From Malikia spinosa (lineage in GTDB: Bacteria; Pseudomonadota; Gammaproteobacteria; Burkholderiales; Burkholderiaceae_C): a stretch of DNA of 64,000 bases. Below are positions 44,111 through 52,698 of this stretch, piece after piece. Location of the stretch: the NCBI RefSeq assembly GCF_002980625.1, contig NZ_PVLR01000012.1, positions 62,001 to 126,000 on the forward strand, in the 5' to 3' direction. The translations under genes were made by a program, and so were the position numbers. Position 1 is the first letter of the stretch, and every line of letters begins with the position of its first letter. The notes beneath the pieces are model-generated. The model saw only the letters and a list, made by a program, of their open reading frames with translations. It was not told the DNA's origin and ran no database searches.

Positions 44111-45688
44111 TCAGAGCGCCGCGTTGAAGAACTCGGCGGCCATGACCTTGAGGTCGGCAGCGATGCGCGGCTGGAACTCCATCTGGTCCAGCACGTCGCG
44201 CTGCAGGTCGATGCCGGGGGCGAGTTCGAACAGCTCGACGCCTTCGGGCGTCAGGCGGAAGCTGGCGCGCTCGGTCAGGTACAGCACCTCTTGCTTGCGC
44301 ACCAGGCCTTGTGGACCGCTGAAGGTGATCTGGTCGACCTGCTTGACCAGCTTCTTGACGCCGCCTTGCTGCAGCACCCGCATCTGGCCGTCACCGGTCG
44401 CGAGCTTGACGCCCTTGGCCGCCAGCGTGCCGCAGAACACCACCTTGCGTGCGTTCTGCGCGATGTCGATGAAGCCGCCGGGGCCGACCGTGATGCCGCC
44501 CAGGCGCGAGACGTTGACGCTGCCTTCTTCGTCGAATTCGCCAAAGCCCAGGAAGGCGATGTCGAGCCCGCCGCCGCCGTAGAAGTCGAACTGCGTCGCC
44601 GCGTCGAGCATGGCGTGCGCGTTGCGGGCGTAGCCGAACAGGGGGCCGTCCATCAGCGTGCCGCCGTAGGTGCCGTGCTCGATGGTCTGGTAGATGCGGT
44701 GCTGTTCGTTGCGCGCCGCGATCAGCTTGGCCACCGCGTCGGGCACGCCGACGCCGTAGTTGATGACCGGGCGTGCCTTGCCGCTGTTGAACAGTTCGAC
44801 CGCGGCGCGGCGTGCGACCGCCTGGCGCTCGCCAAAGGCTTCGGCGGCAGCGGCGACTTCGGCTGCGTGGTCGGCGGCTTCGGACTGGCGCCGAGGTTCG
44901 CCGGTCAGCTCGCCGCTGAAGGCCGGATCGAACGGAATCGCGTAGCTGGTCTGCTGGTCGGGGTCGACCACGATCGCGTCGACCCAGGCGGCTGGAATCC
45001 GGACCTCGCGCGCCTTGAACGAGCCCGTGGCCACGCGCTCCTTGACCTGGACGATCACCTTGCCGCCGCTGTTGCGCGCGGCCAATGCCAGCGACTGGGC
45101 GTCGAGGTTGGCGGCTTCATGCTCGAAGCTGATGTTGCCTTCCGCGTCGGCGGCGCTGGCGCGCACGATCGCGACATGGATCGGGAACGGCTTGTAGCGC
45201 AGCCACTCGCGGCCGTCCATCTGGATCACCTCGGCCAGGTCTTCCTGGGCGGCATCGTTCATCTTGCCGCCGCCGTGGCGCGGGTCGCAGACGGTGCCCA
45301 GGCCGACGTGGGTGATCAGGCCGGGGCGACCGGCGCCGATCTCGCGCATCAGCTGGCTGGAGACGCCGCCGGGCAGGATGTAGGCCTCGATCTTGTTGTC
45401 GAGCGCGAGTTGTTGCATCGCGGGCGACCAGACCCAGTGGCCGCCGATCACGCGCTTGACCAGGCCTTCGTGCGCGAAGCAGTTCATGCCCTTGGTCTTC
45501 TTGTCGCCGATGCCCAGCGCGTGCAGCATGGTCAGCTGGCGCGGGCTTTGCGTGGCGAGGAAGCGCGCCTGCACTGCCTCGAACATGTGGGTGGCTTCCA
45601 TCAGGCCGCCACCGCCGCCCATCAGGCCCACGGTGTCGCCGTCACAGATCAGCTCGGCCGCCTGGGCGGCTGTCATGAATTTGTCCAT
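44111..45688 (-). CDS. Acyl-CoA:carboxylate CoA-transferase (propionate CoA-transferase-like)
   Basis: 525 residues, a fused alpha-beta family I CoA-transferase like Pct and YdiF. GLMGGGGGLMEATH near the start, GHWVWSPAMQQL, and the active-site Glu337 in QTIEHGTYGG, which forms the glutamyl-CoA intermediate. It would activate a carboxylic acid with CoA from acetyl- or succinyl-CoA. I chose the ATG at 45688 because GGAGA lies 6 nt upstream; the ATG 4 codons earlier overlaps that site. Upstream is the repeat-rich 45.7-46.1 kb region. Confidence 0.9.
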   Translation of the reverse strand: MDKFMTAAQAAELICDGDTVGLMGGGGGLMEATHMFEAVQARFLATQSPRQLTMLHALGIGDKKTKGMNCFAHEGLVKRVIGGHWVWSPAMQQLALDNKIEAYILPGGVSSQLMREIGAGRPGLITHVGLGTVCDPRHGGGKMNDAAQEDLAEVIQMDGREWLRYKPFPIHVAIVRASAADAEGNISFEHEAANLDAQSLALAARNSGGKVIVQVKERVATGSFKAREVRIPAAWVDAIVVDPDQQTSYAIPFDPAFSGELTGEPRRQSEAADHAAEVAAAAEAFGERQAVARRAAVELFNSGKARPVINYGVGVPDAVAKLIAARNEQHRIYQTIEHGTYGGTLMDGPLFGYARNAHAMLDAATQFDFYGGGGLDIAFLGFGEFDEEGSVNVSRLGGITVGPGGFIDIAQNARKVVFCGTLAAKGVKLATGDGQMRVLQQGGVKKLVKQVDQITFSGPQGLVRKQEVLYLTERASFRLTPEGVELFELAPGIDLQRDVLDQMEFQPRIAADLKVMAAEFFNAAL

Positions 45689-45735
45689 TTTTGTCTCCAT
45701 TCGCGAATTGAGTCGCTGCTACCGATTGCGGATAG

Positions 45736-45760
45736 GCTGTGCTGTGCTGTGCTGTGCTGT
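45736..45760. repeat. Five tandem copies of GCTGT
   Basis: A perfect pentanucleotide array 48 bp upstream of the CoA-transferase start codon (minus-strand reading ACAGC). Copy-number change by slipped strands could alter promoter spacing or leader RNA. Confidence 0.75.
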
Positions 45761-45788
45761 GCTCTGGCTGGCGCGTGAGGTTTGGGCG

Positions 45789-45868
45789 GCGTCGGGCACG
45801 GGGTGGGGGCCACGACCTCATACTGGGGTACCAGAAATCGGCCGTGGCCCCCACCCCATGCCCGACGC
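45789..45868. repeat. Long hairpin A (26-bp stem, 28-nt conserved loop)
   Basis: Arms 45789-45814 and 45843-45868 pair over 26 positions with a single mismatch (a G-U pair in minus-strand RNA). The loop contains CTCATACTGGGGTACCAG. The 25-nt block 45816-45840 recurs perfectly, inverted, as the loop of hairpin B. Confidence 0.85.
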
Positions 45869-45954
45869 AAGAGCGATGCATCCGAATTCGAAAAACGGAC
45901 CAGTCTGCTCGCCCAGCTCCCGTACCTACTTGTTAGCCAGTTCACCCAGTCGTA

Positions 45955-46026
45955 GCAAGCCAGGGGTAGGGCGGCCGACGATTTCTGGTACCCCAGTATG
46001 AGGAGGCCGCCCTGCCCCTGGCTTGC
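45955..46026. repeat. Long hairpin B, inverted relative to A (22-bp stem, 28-nt loop)
   Basis: Arms 45955-45976 and 46005-46026 pair over 22 positions with one mismatch (G-U in plus-strand RNA). Loop 45977-46004 includes 45979-46003, the exact reverse complement of 45816-45840. Stem sequence differs from that of hairpin A though pairing is kept. Confidence 0.85.
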
Positions 46027-46124
46027 GGCCAGTGCACCCGTATAAGGAGGCTGCCCTGATCCCGGCTTGCGGCCAATGCACCAGCATGAGGAGGTCGCCT
46101 TGTCCCCGACTCCCGGCCCCTGAT
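45993..46124. repeat. Three diverged tandem 44-bp units
   Basis: Units 45993-46036, 46037-46080 and 46081-46124 align without gaps, sharing GAGGAGGyCGCCyTG-like blocks and, in the first two, GGCTTGCGGCCA. The first unit contains the loop edge and 3' arm of hairpin B, so units 2 and 3 look like degenerate half-hairpins. Confidence 0.7.
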
Positions 46125-46172
46125 CCCTCATTCCCGGCGTGCAGCCAGTGCTACAGCCGCAGCATTCAAGAA

Positions 46173-47336
46173 TCAGCGGTTGACGTCGAACAGCGCCGCA
46201 CCCTTCTTGAGCGCGCTCTTGGCGATCACGCCACGGTGAATCTCGCTGGTGCCGTCGTAGATGCGGTAGATGCGCGCGTCGCGGTAGTAGCGCTCGATCG
46301 ACAGCTCCTTGCAGAAGCCCATGCCGCCGAACACCTGCACCGCACGGTCCACCACCCGGCCCAGGGTCTCGGCCGCGTGCACCTTGACCATCGCGATCTG
46401 CTCGCGCGCGTCCAGACCCTGGTCCAGCATCCAGGCCGCCTGATACACCATCCAACGCGCGGCATTGATCTCGATCACGCTGTCGGCCAGCATCTGCTGC
46501 ACCATCTGGAAGTCGCCGATGCGGGTGTTGAACTGCTTGCGGTCATTGGCGTAGTCCAGCATCATTTCGCAGACATGGGTCGCCTTGCCGACCGCGCGTG
46601 CGCCGACCTGGGCCAGACGCACCACGTTGAGCGCGCCCATCGCGAGCTTGAAGCCCTGGCCCTGCTCGCCCAGCAGCGTGGCGTCTTCCAGCACCACGTT
46701 GTCGAAGAACAGTTCCAGGTGCGGCGTGCCGCGCAGGCCCATCATCTTCTGGTCCTTGCCGACCGTGAAGCCGGGCAGGCCCTTGTCGACCATGAACATC
46801 GAGATCTCCTTCTCGCCGGTCTTGGCCGAGACCAGGAAGAAGTCGCTCCACTCGCCGTCGCTGATGAAATGCTTGGAGCCGTTGAGCACCCACTGGCCTT
46901 GCTCGTTGCGCTTGGCGTGGGTCTTGATGCCGGCGGCGTCGGAGCCGGCGCCGGATTCGGTGATCGTGATCGCGCAGGTGCGCTTGCCCTCGATCGCGGG
47001 CTTGAGCCAGCGCTCGACCTGCTCGCCCTTGCAGTGCAGCAGCGGCTCGTAGACGTTGCCGAAGGCGCGCCGGACCAGGATGTCGGTGGTGTGGCCGAAC
47101 TGCTCCTCGCACAGGATGCGGTCCATGTTCGACAGGCCACCGCCGCCGAGTTCGGCCGGCATGTTGAGCGCGTACAGGCCGAGTTCCTTGCCCTTGGCGT
47201 GGATCGCGGCGGCCTTTTCAGGTTCGAGATAGCCTTTTTCCTCGACCTCGTTTTCCAGCGGCTTGAGGTCTTCGGCGATGAAGCGACGGATGGTGTCGAT
47301 CATCATTTTCTGTTCGTCGTTCAGGGAAAAGTCCAT
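46173..47336 (-). CDS. Acyl-CoA dehydrogenase
   Basis: 387 residues, full-length ACAD. The mid-domain FAD/substrate block CAITITESGAGSDAAGI, DRKQFNTRIGDFQMVQQMLAD, and QVFGGMGFCKELSIERYYRDAR are typical. At the usual catalytic Glu position of the MCAD type (YEGT) it has Asp361 (IYDGTSEIHRG), as in some ACAD10/11-like enzymes. It would oxidise a CoA thioester to the 2-enoyl-CoA, matching the CoA-transferase encoded beyond the repeat region. CAGGAG precedes the ATG. Confidence 0.92.
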   Translation of the reverse strand: MDFSLNDEQKMMIDTIRRFIAEDLKPLENEVEEKGYLEPEKAAAIHAKGKELGLYALNMPAELGGGGLSNMDRILCEEQFGHTTDILVRRAFGNVYEPLLHCKGEQVERWLKPAIEGKRTCAITITESGAGSDAAGIKTHAKRNEQGQWVLNGSKHFISDGEWSDFFLVSAKTGEKEISMFMVDKGLPGFTVGKDQKMMGLRGTPHLELFFDNVVLEDATLLGEQGQGFKLAMGALNVVRLAQVGARAVGKATHVCEMMLDYANDRKQFNTRIGDFQMVQQMLADSVIEINAARWMVYQAAWMLDQGLDAREQIAMVKVHAAETLGRVVDRAVQVFGGMGFCKELSIERYYRDARIYRIYDGTSEIHRGVIAKSALKKGAALFDVNR

Positions 47337-47495
47337 GGGGTGCTCCTGTTTTCAAGTCATGGGGGCGAATCGCCACCCGGGGTTCAATGCGGTTGGATCA
47401 AGGCGGCTGATGCCCGGGCTCAGGCGCTGCTGAACCAGCGCGCACCAAAGAAGAAGGGCAGGCGCGACAGGATTTCTGAACGGACGAACATGGCT

Positions 47496-48305
47496 TCAGC
47501 GCTCGACGAAGGGGCGGCTGGCCGCCAGGCAGATCGCGGCCCATTCGGCCGGGTTGGCGGTCTTTTCGCGCTCGAAGTTGACCACTTCGACGCTGATCGG
47601 CAGATCGGCCGGCAGGGCATCGAACAGGCCCTGCAGGTCGATGTTGCCGTCGCCGGGCAGCAGGCGTTCGCAGCGCGCGGTATGGATCATCTGCTCGGTC
47701 GTGAACTCGCGCCCCGCCTGCGCGTCGCAGATCTGGGCGTAGTGCAATAAAGAGCGCGGGATGGCGCGGATGTCGTCCAGCGTCGTGCCCGAGCGGCCGA
47801 AATGCAGCGCGTCGACCAGGATGCCGGCATTGGCCGGCTGGCCGGCGTTATTGACGATGCGCAGCGCGGATCTGGCGTCGGGCACCGCGGTCCAGGGCAT
47901 GAACTCGAGGTCGGCGCTCATGCCGTAGGGGGCCATGACCTCGCACAGGCGGGCGTAGTTGGCGGTCAGGCGCGCCTCGTCGGTGTCGTCGCCGGCGACC
48001 AGGATCGCCTTGGCCTGCAGCGCCGCGCCGGCTTCGTAGAGCGCCTGCCAGCGCTGCGGGTCGAAGTCGGCATCGAGCCGGATGATCTCGAGGTCGAACA
48101 CGCCGACGCCGGTATCGCGCTGGACCGCCAGCGTTTCGCGCAGCACCTCGGGCTGGCCGAGCAGGAACTGCTGCGGCGCGCCGGCCGCGTTGGGCCACAG
48201 GCGCAGGCCGACATAGGCATAGCCGGCCTGGGCCGCGACCCGAAGGGCTTCGGGCGGGCTGCAGCGGTGCGAGTTCAGGTAGGCGAGCGAATAGGTACGC
48301 GACAT
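47496..48305 (-). CDS. Sugar-phosphate isomerase/epimerase-like TIM-barrel protein
   Basis: 269 residues of the xylose isomerase-like TIM-barrel (AP endonuclease 2) fold. MSRTYSLAYLNSHRCSPPEAL at the start, then candidate metal ligands Glu (DLEFMPWTAV), Asp-x-x-His (LVDALHFGRSG), Gln (YAQICDAQ) and Glu (ISVEVVN). It is related to the dehydroshikimate dehydratase at 27.1 kb only at fold level. It could isomerise or dehydrate a hydroxylated ring acid; substrate unknown. It lies 16 bp after the NIPSNAP copy 2 gene. Confidence 0.83.
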   Translation of the reverse strand: MSRTYSLAYLNSHRCSPPEALRVAAQAGYAYVGLRLWPNAAGAPQQFLLGQPEVLRETLAVQRDTGVGVFDLEIIRLDADFDPQRWQALYEAGAALQAKAILVAGDDTDEARLTANYARLCEVMAPYGMSADLEFMPWTAVPDARSALRIVNNAGQPANAGILVDALHFGRSGTTLDDIRAIPRSLLHYAQICDAQAGREFTTEQMIHTARCERLLPGDGNIDLQGLFDALPADLPISVEVVNFEREKTANPAEWAAICLAASRPFVER

Positions 48306-48321
48306 GTTCGACTCCAGCGGC

Positions 48322-48948
48322 TTACTTCAGCGGCGAAACGGCGGTGGGCAGGGCGATGGTCGAGACCATGGCGGTGGTCAGGTGGGCCGGGCCGCCCTTG
48401 GGCGGCCAGATGCCCTGTGCCACTGCGTCGGCGCGCGCCTTGCTGCGGGCGTCGAGCGTCGGGTAGGACCAGATGTTGGTGAAGCGCAGCGGGCCGTCGA
48501 GCGCGACCATCGCGACCACGCAGGGCGACAGCGCCTCGCGCGGCGGCACATATTGCTGCCACAGGTCGATGGTGGGCTGGACGCCGCCCGGCTTGATGCC
48601 GTAGGTGCGGATCTCGTAGACCGGGCCGCTGATGCCGCTCTCGGCGCTCGGGCGCACCGGCTTCATCCACGGGAAGCCCTTGTAGCTGTGCTGCTCCAGG
48701 CTCTGGAAGATCTCGCCGCAGCCAAACGGGCTGGCGCTGTGCTGGGTGCGCTCGCGCTCGGCCAGCAGGTCCTGCTCGTTGGCGAAGCCGCGCAGCACGA
48801 TCATCTGGTTCAGCACGCCGATGTCGGTGAACCAGCAGCCCAGCAGCTCGCCCTTGGCTTCAGCGGCAGTGGCGAAGGCCTGGACGTTGGCAGCGGCGGC
48901 GCCAGCGGTGCCGAACGGCAGGGTCATGGTCGCGAGTTCGTAATACAT
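48322..48948 (-). CDS. NIPSNAP-family protein with two domains (copy 2)
   Basis: 208 residues holding two NIPSNAP-like units: MYYELATMTLPFGTAGAAA... at 1-100 and VYEIRTYGIKPGGVQPTIDL with RFTNIWSYPTLDARSKAR at about 110-200. It follows the KstD-like copy 2 gene by 62 bp, repeating the flavoprotein-NIPSNAP neighbourhood seen at 42.4 kb. Biochemical role unknown. Confidence 0.85.
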   Translation of the reverse strand: MYYELATMTLPFGTAGAAAANVQAFATAAEAKGELLGCWFTDIGVLNQMIVLRGFANEQDLLAERERTQHSASPFGCGEIFQSLEQHSYKGFPWMKPVRPSAESGISGPVYEIRTYGIKPGGVQPTIDLWQQYVPPREALSPCVVAMVALDGPLRFTNIWSYPTLDARSKARADAVAQGIWPPKGGPAHLTTAMVSTIALPTAVSPLK

Positions 48949-49010
48949 GGAAGTCCTGTTGAAGCGGGAAAAAGGAAGGAAGAGGGCGTTCGAGCCGGTG
49001 CGTCAGTGCC

Positions 49011-50753
49011 TTAGCCGGCCTGTGTGGCCGGATCGACGCCGGCGGCATGGTGGGCGGCGATGAAGCCGAAGGTCATGGCCGGCCCGAGCGTGATGCCGCC
49101 GCTCGGGTAATGCCCGCTCATCATGCTGCTGAGGTCGTTGCCGCCGGCGTAGAGGCCGGCAATCGGCTGGCCCTGGGCGTCGAGCACCTGGGCCTGGTCG
49201 TTGACCTTGAGGCCGGCGAAGGTGCCCAGGCTGCCCATGACCACCTTGACGGCATAGAACGGACCCTGTGCCAGCGGCCCCATGCAGGGATTCTTGAGGC
49301 CGGCAGCCTGGGTCCGGATCGCGTCACCCTGGATCCGGTTGTAGGGCGTCTCGCCCTTGGCGAAGTCCTGGTCCCGGCCCTGCAAGGCCATGGCGTTGTA
49401 GCGCTCGACCGTGGCCTGCAGTGCCGCGGCCTTGATGCCGCAGGCCTGCGCCAGTTCGGCCAGGGTCCGGCCGCGCTTGAGGTAGCCGTTCTTGAGCCAG
49501 GGCCCCAGCGGCAGCGGGAAGGGCTTGACCGCGCCCAGGCCGTAGTAGCGGATGAAGGCATGGTCCACCACCAGCCAGGCCTCGGGTTTTTCGCCTTGGG
49601 GCGTGGCGGCCAGCAGGCCCTGCATGAAGTCGTGGTAGCTGTCGGCCTCGTTGGTGAAGCGCTGGCCGCGCGCGGTGACCGCGATCAGTCCGGGCTTGGC
49701 GCGTTCGATCAGGTGCGGGAAATGCGCCACGCTGCCGTCGGCGCGCGGCACCAGCGACACCGGCGCCAACGCGGCGGCTTGTACCAGGTCGTCGGCCACC
49801 CGGCCGCTGGCGCTTTCGCCCAGGCGCAGGCCGTCGCCGCTATTGCCACGGTTGGCGGCCGACCAATGTTCCTGCCCGGTCGGGGCATGCGGCAGCAGCT
49901 GCGCCTTGCGCGCCGGGTCGTGCGGGAAGCCGCCGGTGGCCAGCAGCACGCCGCGCCGGGCGTGGATCGTCACCTCGCCGTCGGGCGTCTGCAGCACGGC
50001 GCCGGTCACGCGACCGGCTGCCCGCAGCAGGCGCCTGGCCGGGCTGTTGACGCGGATCTCGACGCCGCGGTCGAAGGCCGACTTGGCCAGTGCCGCCACC
50101 AGCGCGTTGCCGTTGACGGATCGGGTGCCGCGCCCCTTGAGCAGCAGATCCTTGCCGTGGCGCAGCACCAGCTTGGTCACATGCCAGAACGAGGCCGGCT
50201 TGGAGCTGGCGTTGAGGAAATGGCGCAGCTCGGCGCCCGAGGCGATGCCCATGCCCCAGAGCGTGGTCTCGTGGAGCGGTGGTTTGAGCTCGTGCAGTCG
50301 CGCGCCGAGCTGGGCCGCATCGAACGGCGCGGCGCAGATCGAGCGCCCGCCGGTTGCCGCATCGGGCGTGCGGCCGTGAAAATCCGGGATCACATTGCCG
50401 TCGATGAACTGCAGCGCGGTCCTGCGCTGGAAGAACTCGACCATGCGCGGACCGTTCTCGAGGAAGGCGCGTGCGCGCGACTCGTCGAACTTGTCACCGA
50501 GCTCATGGCGCAGGTAGGACAGCGGTTGGTCAATGTCCTCGACGATGCCGGCCTGCCGCGCCAGCGGATTGCGCGGAATCCACATCCAGCCGCCCGACCA
50601 GGCCGTGGTGCCGCCGAACTGCGGATCTTTCTCGGCCACGATCACCCGCAGGCCCAGTTCGGCCGCAGTGACGGCCGCCGACAGGGCACCGGCGCCCGAA
50701 CCCACGACCAGCAGGTCGCACTCGGTAGCGTGTTGGGGGGCAGCGTAGGACAT
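49011..50753 (-). CDS. FAD-dependent oxidoreductase, 3-ketosteroid Delta1-dehydrogenase-like (copy 2)
   Basis: 580 residues from ATG 50753. FAD motif LVVGSGAGALSAAVTAAE with Glu (VIVAEKD), GGTTAWSGGWMWIPRNP, GVLLATGGFPHDP, and the C-terminal GGHYPSGGITLGPAMTFGF, again with the KstD-type Tyr-Pro. It is similar to, but clearly diverged from, copy 1 (40.7 kb), suggesting an older paralogue with another ring substrate or position. An IclR gene lies 16 bp upstream on the same strand and NIPSNAP copy 2 downstream. Confidence 0.87.
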   Translation of the reverse strand: MSYAAPQHATECDLLVVGSGAGALSAAVTAAELGLRVIVAEKDPQFGGTTAWSGGWMWIPRNPLARQAGIVEDIDQPLSYLRHELGDKFDESRARAFLENGPRMVEFFQRRTALQFIDGNVIPDFHGRTPDAATGGRSICAAPFDAAQLGARLHELKPPLHETTLWGMGIASGAELRHFLNASSKPASFWHVTKLVLRHGKDLLLKGRGTRSVNGNALVAALAKSAFDRGVEIRVNSPARRLLRAAGRVTGAVLQTPDGEVTIHARRGVLLATGGFPHDPARKAQLLPHAPTGQEHWSAANRGNSGDGLRLGESASGRVADDLVQAAALAPVSLVPRADGSVAHFPHLIERAKPGLIAVTARGQRFTNEADSYHDFMQGLLAATPQGEKPEAWLVVDHAFIRYYGLGAVKPFPLPLGPWLKNGYLKRGRTLAELAQACGIKAAALQATVERYNAMALQGRDQDFAKGETPYNRIQGDAIRTQAAGLKNPCMGPLAQGPFYAVKVVMGSLGTFAGLKVNDQAQVLDAQGQPIAGLYAGGNDLSSMMSGHYPSGGITLGPAMTFGFIAAHHAAGVDPATQAG

Positions 50754-50769
50754 GCGGGGTGAGGTGGCG

Positions 50770-51603
50770 TCAGAGCGCGTAGATCGGCTTGCGGCCGGCC
50801 GCGCCGTCGCTGGCACCGGTCTCGGCGGTCAGGGTGAAGAAGGGCGAGGCGCCGCTGGTCGCCGCCAGCTGGGCCGTGGTGCTCAGCAGCTCGGGCAGCA
50901 GCGCCTGCATGCGCTCGGGCGTGAAGCGCACGGTCGGGCCGGCGATCGTGACCACGCCGAAAGCCGGCTGGCCGGCGAAGCGCACCGGCGCCGACATCGC
51001 GCTCAGGCCGGCGGTATAGGTTTCGATCGTGATGCTGTAGCCTTGGGCGCGCGTGACATGCAGCGCTTCGAGCACGGCCGGCAGCGTGGCCGGCGCCGCC
51101 GGGCCGAAATGCTCCGGCTGGCCTATGCCCTGGCGCGCCACCAGGGCCAGCGCCTCGTCATCGCTCATGGTCGACAGCCAGGCCCAGCCCGAGGACGAGC
51201 ATGAGAGCCGCGCATCGCTGCCCATGTCGGGGTCGTAGCGCAGGCCCTGGCGTGCGCCCTGGGCCCGGGCGACCCAGGTCAGGCGCTCGCCGTCGACCAC
51301 CGACAGCCGCACCAGTTCGCCCGAGATCTCGGCCAGCCGGTTCAGCAGCGGCTGGGCGATGTCGATGATGCCGCTGTTGCCCAGATAGCTCAGGCCCATC
51401 GAGACCAGCTTGGTCGTCAGCAGATAGTCACCATGGCCGCGCGTCTGGCGCACATAGCCCAGTCGCACCAGGTCGGCCAGCAGGCGGTGCACCGCGCTGC
51501 GCGGGATGTTGAGCTGGTCGGCGATGGCGCCGAGTTCCATGCCTTCACCATGCTGGGCCAGCAGCTCCAGAATGCCCAGGGTTCGTTCGAGTACGCCGTT
51601 CAT
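50770..51603 (-). CDS. IclR-family transcriptional regulator
   Basis: 277 residues. Winged helix at about 1-65 (RTLGILELLAQHGEGMELGAIADQL, then NIPRSAVHRLLADLVRLGYV), followed by the IclR ligand domain (about 80-250). It is encoded within the operon Gfo/Idh/MocA - iclR - flavoprotein 2 - NIPSNAP 2 - TIM-barrel - ACAD, so it most likely controls the divergent promoter at 52.70-52.76 kb. The inducer is unknown. AGGAG precedes the ATG. Confidence 0.9.
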   Translation of the reverse strand: MNGVLERTLGILELLAQHGEGMELGAIADQLNIPRSAVHRLLADLVRLGYVRQTRGHGDYLLTTKLVSMGLSYLGNSGIIDIAQPLLNRLAEISGELVRLSVVDGERLTWVARAQGARQGLRYDPDMGSDARLSCSSSGWAWLSTMSDDEALALVARQGIGQPEHFGPAAPATLPAVLEALHVTRAQGYSITIETYTAGLSAMSAPVRFAGQPAFGVVTIAGPTVRFTPERMQALLPELLSTTAQLAATSGASPFFTLTAETGASDGAAGRKPIYAL

Positions 51604-51624
51604 GCTTGTTTCTCCTGTTTTCAG

Positions 51625-52671
51625 TCAGGAGGCTAGCGTACAGGCGATGGCCTGGCCCGAGACCGCCGCCTCGTGCACTGCCAGCGTGGCTTGCAGCGTG
51701 CGCAGGCCGTCGAGCGCGCTGCACAGCGAGTGCTCGCGGCCCTCGATCACGCCGGCGAAATGCTCCAGCTGGCGCTGGTAGGGGTCGGCCAGGTGCACCA
51801 TGGTCTGCTCGCGCGTCAGCTCGGCATGCCAGCTGCGCTCGCCGCGGTAGTGCCACAGTGCCAGATCGGGCAGCGACAGCGAACCCTGGGTGCCGGCAAT
51901 GAAGTGTGACTGCACTTGCTGGCGCGGGTATTGCCCCTGTTCGCCAGCGCTGAAGTCCCAGCTCCAGGGCGAGGCGGTCGCGTCCGACAGCACCACGGTG
52001 CCGATCGCGCCGTTGGCAAAGCGCAGCACGGCGGCCGCGCTGTCCTCGACCTCGAAGCCGCGCACGGCGCGGCTGTCCATCGCCTGCACCGAGACGATCT
52101 CGCCGACCAGGAAGCGCAGCATGTCGATCTCGTGGATCAGGTTGATCAGGACCGGGCCGCCGCCGGCCACCCGGCGCCAGGCAACGTCGAAGTAGGCATC
52201 GGGTTTCAGGAAGGTCGCCATCACGTTGGCCGTCACCAGCTGGCCGAGCTGACCGCCCTGGATGATGTCGCGCGCCCGGCGGTTGATCGGGTTGTGGCGG
52301 CGGTGGTGGCCGACCAGCACCGGCACGCCGCTGCGGGCCTGCGCATCGACCAGCAGCTGGGCTTCGGCCACGCTGTCGGCGACCGGCTTTTCCACCAGGG
52401 CCGCGACGCCGCGCTCCAGGCAGTCCAGCGCGACCGGGATATGGCTGGCATTGGGCGTGGCCACGATCGCGCCCTGCGGCTTGAGCTGTTCGAGCAGGCT
52501 GCGGTGATCCGCGAACCAGGGCAGGTCCAGGCTGCGTGCCAGCGCCTCGCCAGCCGGCGTCGGGTCGGCAATGCCGACCAGCTCCAGCGTCGGGCTGCGC
52601 TGCAGTCGATCGATGTGGGTGCGGCCGATGGCGCCGGCGCCAATCACAGCCAGTCGGGTTGCTTGGGTCAT
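51625..52671 (-). CDS. Gfo/Idh/MocA-family oxidoreductase
   Basis: 348 residues. Rossmann motif AVIGAGAIGRTHIDRL at about 8-23, the family EKPVADS (Lys95 catalytic) and the C-terminal-domain LIHEIDMLRFLVGE with the likely catalytic His. Family members oxidise hydroxyl groups of inositols, sugars and related polyols with NAD(P). Here a polyhydroxylated ring acid would fit the neighbours (inference). ATG 52671 chosen; the longer frame upstream runs through the promoter. First gene of the minus-strand operon. Confidence 0.9.
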   Translation of the reverse strand: MTQATRLAVIGAGAIGRTHIDRLQRSPTLELVGIADPTPAGEALARSLDLPWFADHRSLLEQLKPQGAIVATPNASHIPVALDCLERGVAALVEKPVADSVAEAQLLVDAQARSGVPVLVGHHRRHNPINRRARDIIQGGQLGQLVTANVMATFLKPDAYFDVAWRRVAGGGPVLINLIHEIDMLRFLVGEIVSVQAMDSRAVRGFEVEDSAAAVLRFANGAIGTVVLSDATASPWSWDFSAGEQGQYPRQQVQSHFIAGTQGSLSLPDLALWHYRGERSWHAELTREQTMVHLADPYQRQLEHFAGVIEGREHSLCSALDGLRTLQATLAVHEAAVSGQAIACTLAS

Positions 52672-52698
52672 GGGGTTTTGCTTGAGTTCTGATTTGCG

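Noticed and set aside
45716-46172. CRISPR array
   Set aside because: The repeats are few, diverged, contiguous and partly inverted; there are no unique spacers of even length and no cas genes.
45673-46455. 260-codon open frame across the hairpin/repeat region
   Set aside because: It covers inverted and 44-bp repeats (not a multiple of three) and overlaps the acyl-CoA dehydrogenase in another frame; no coding signature.
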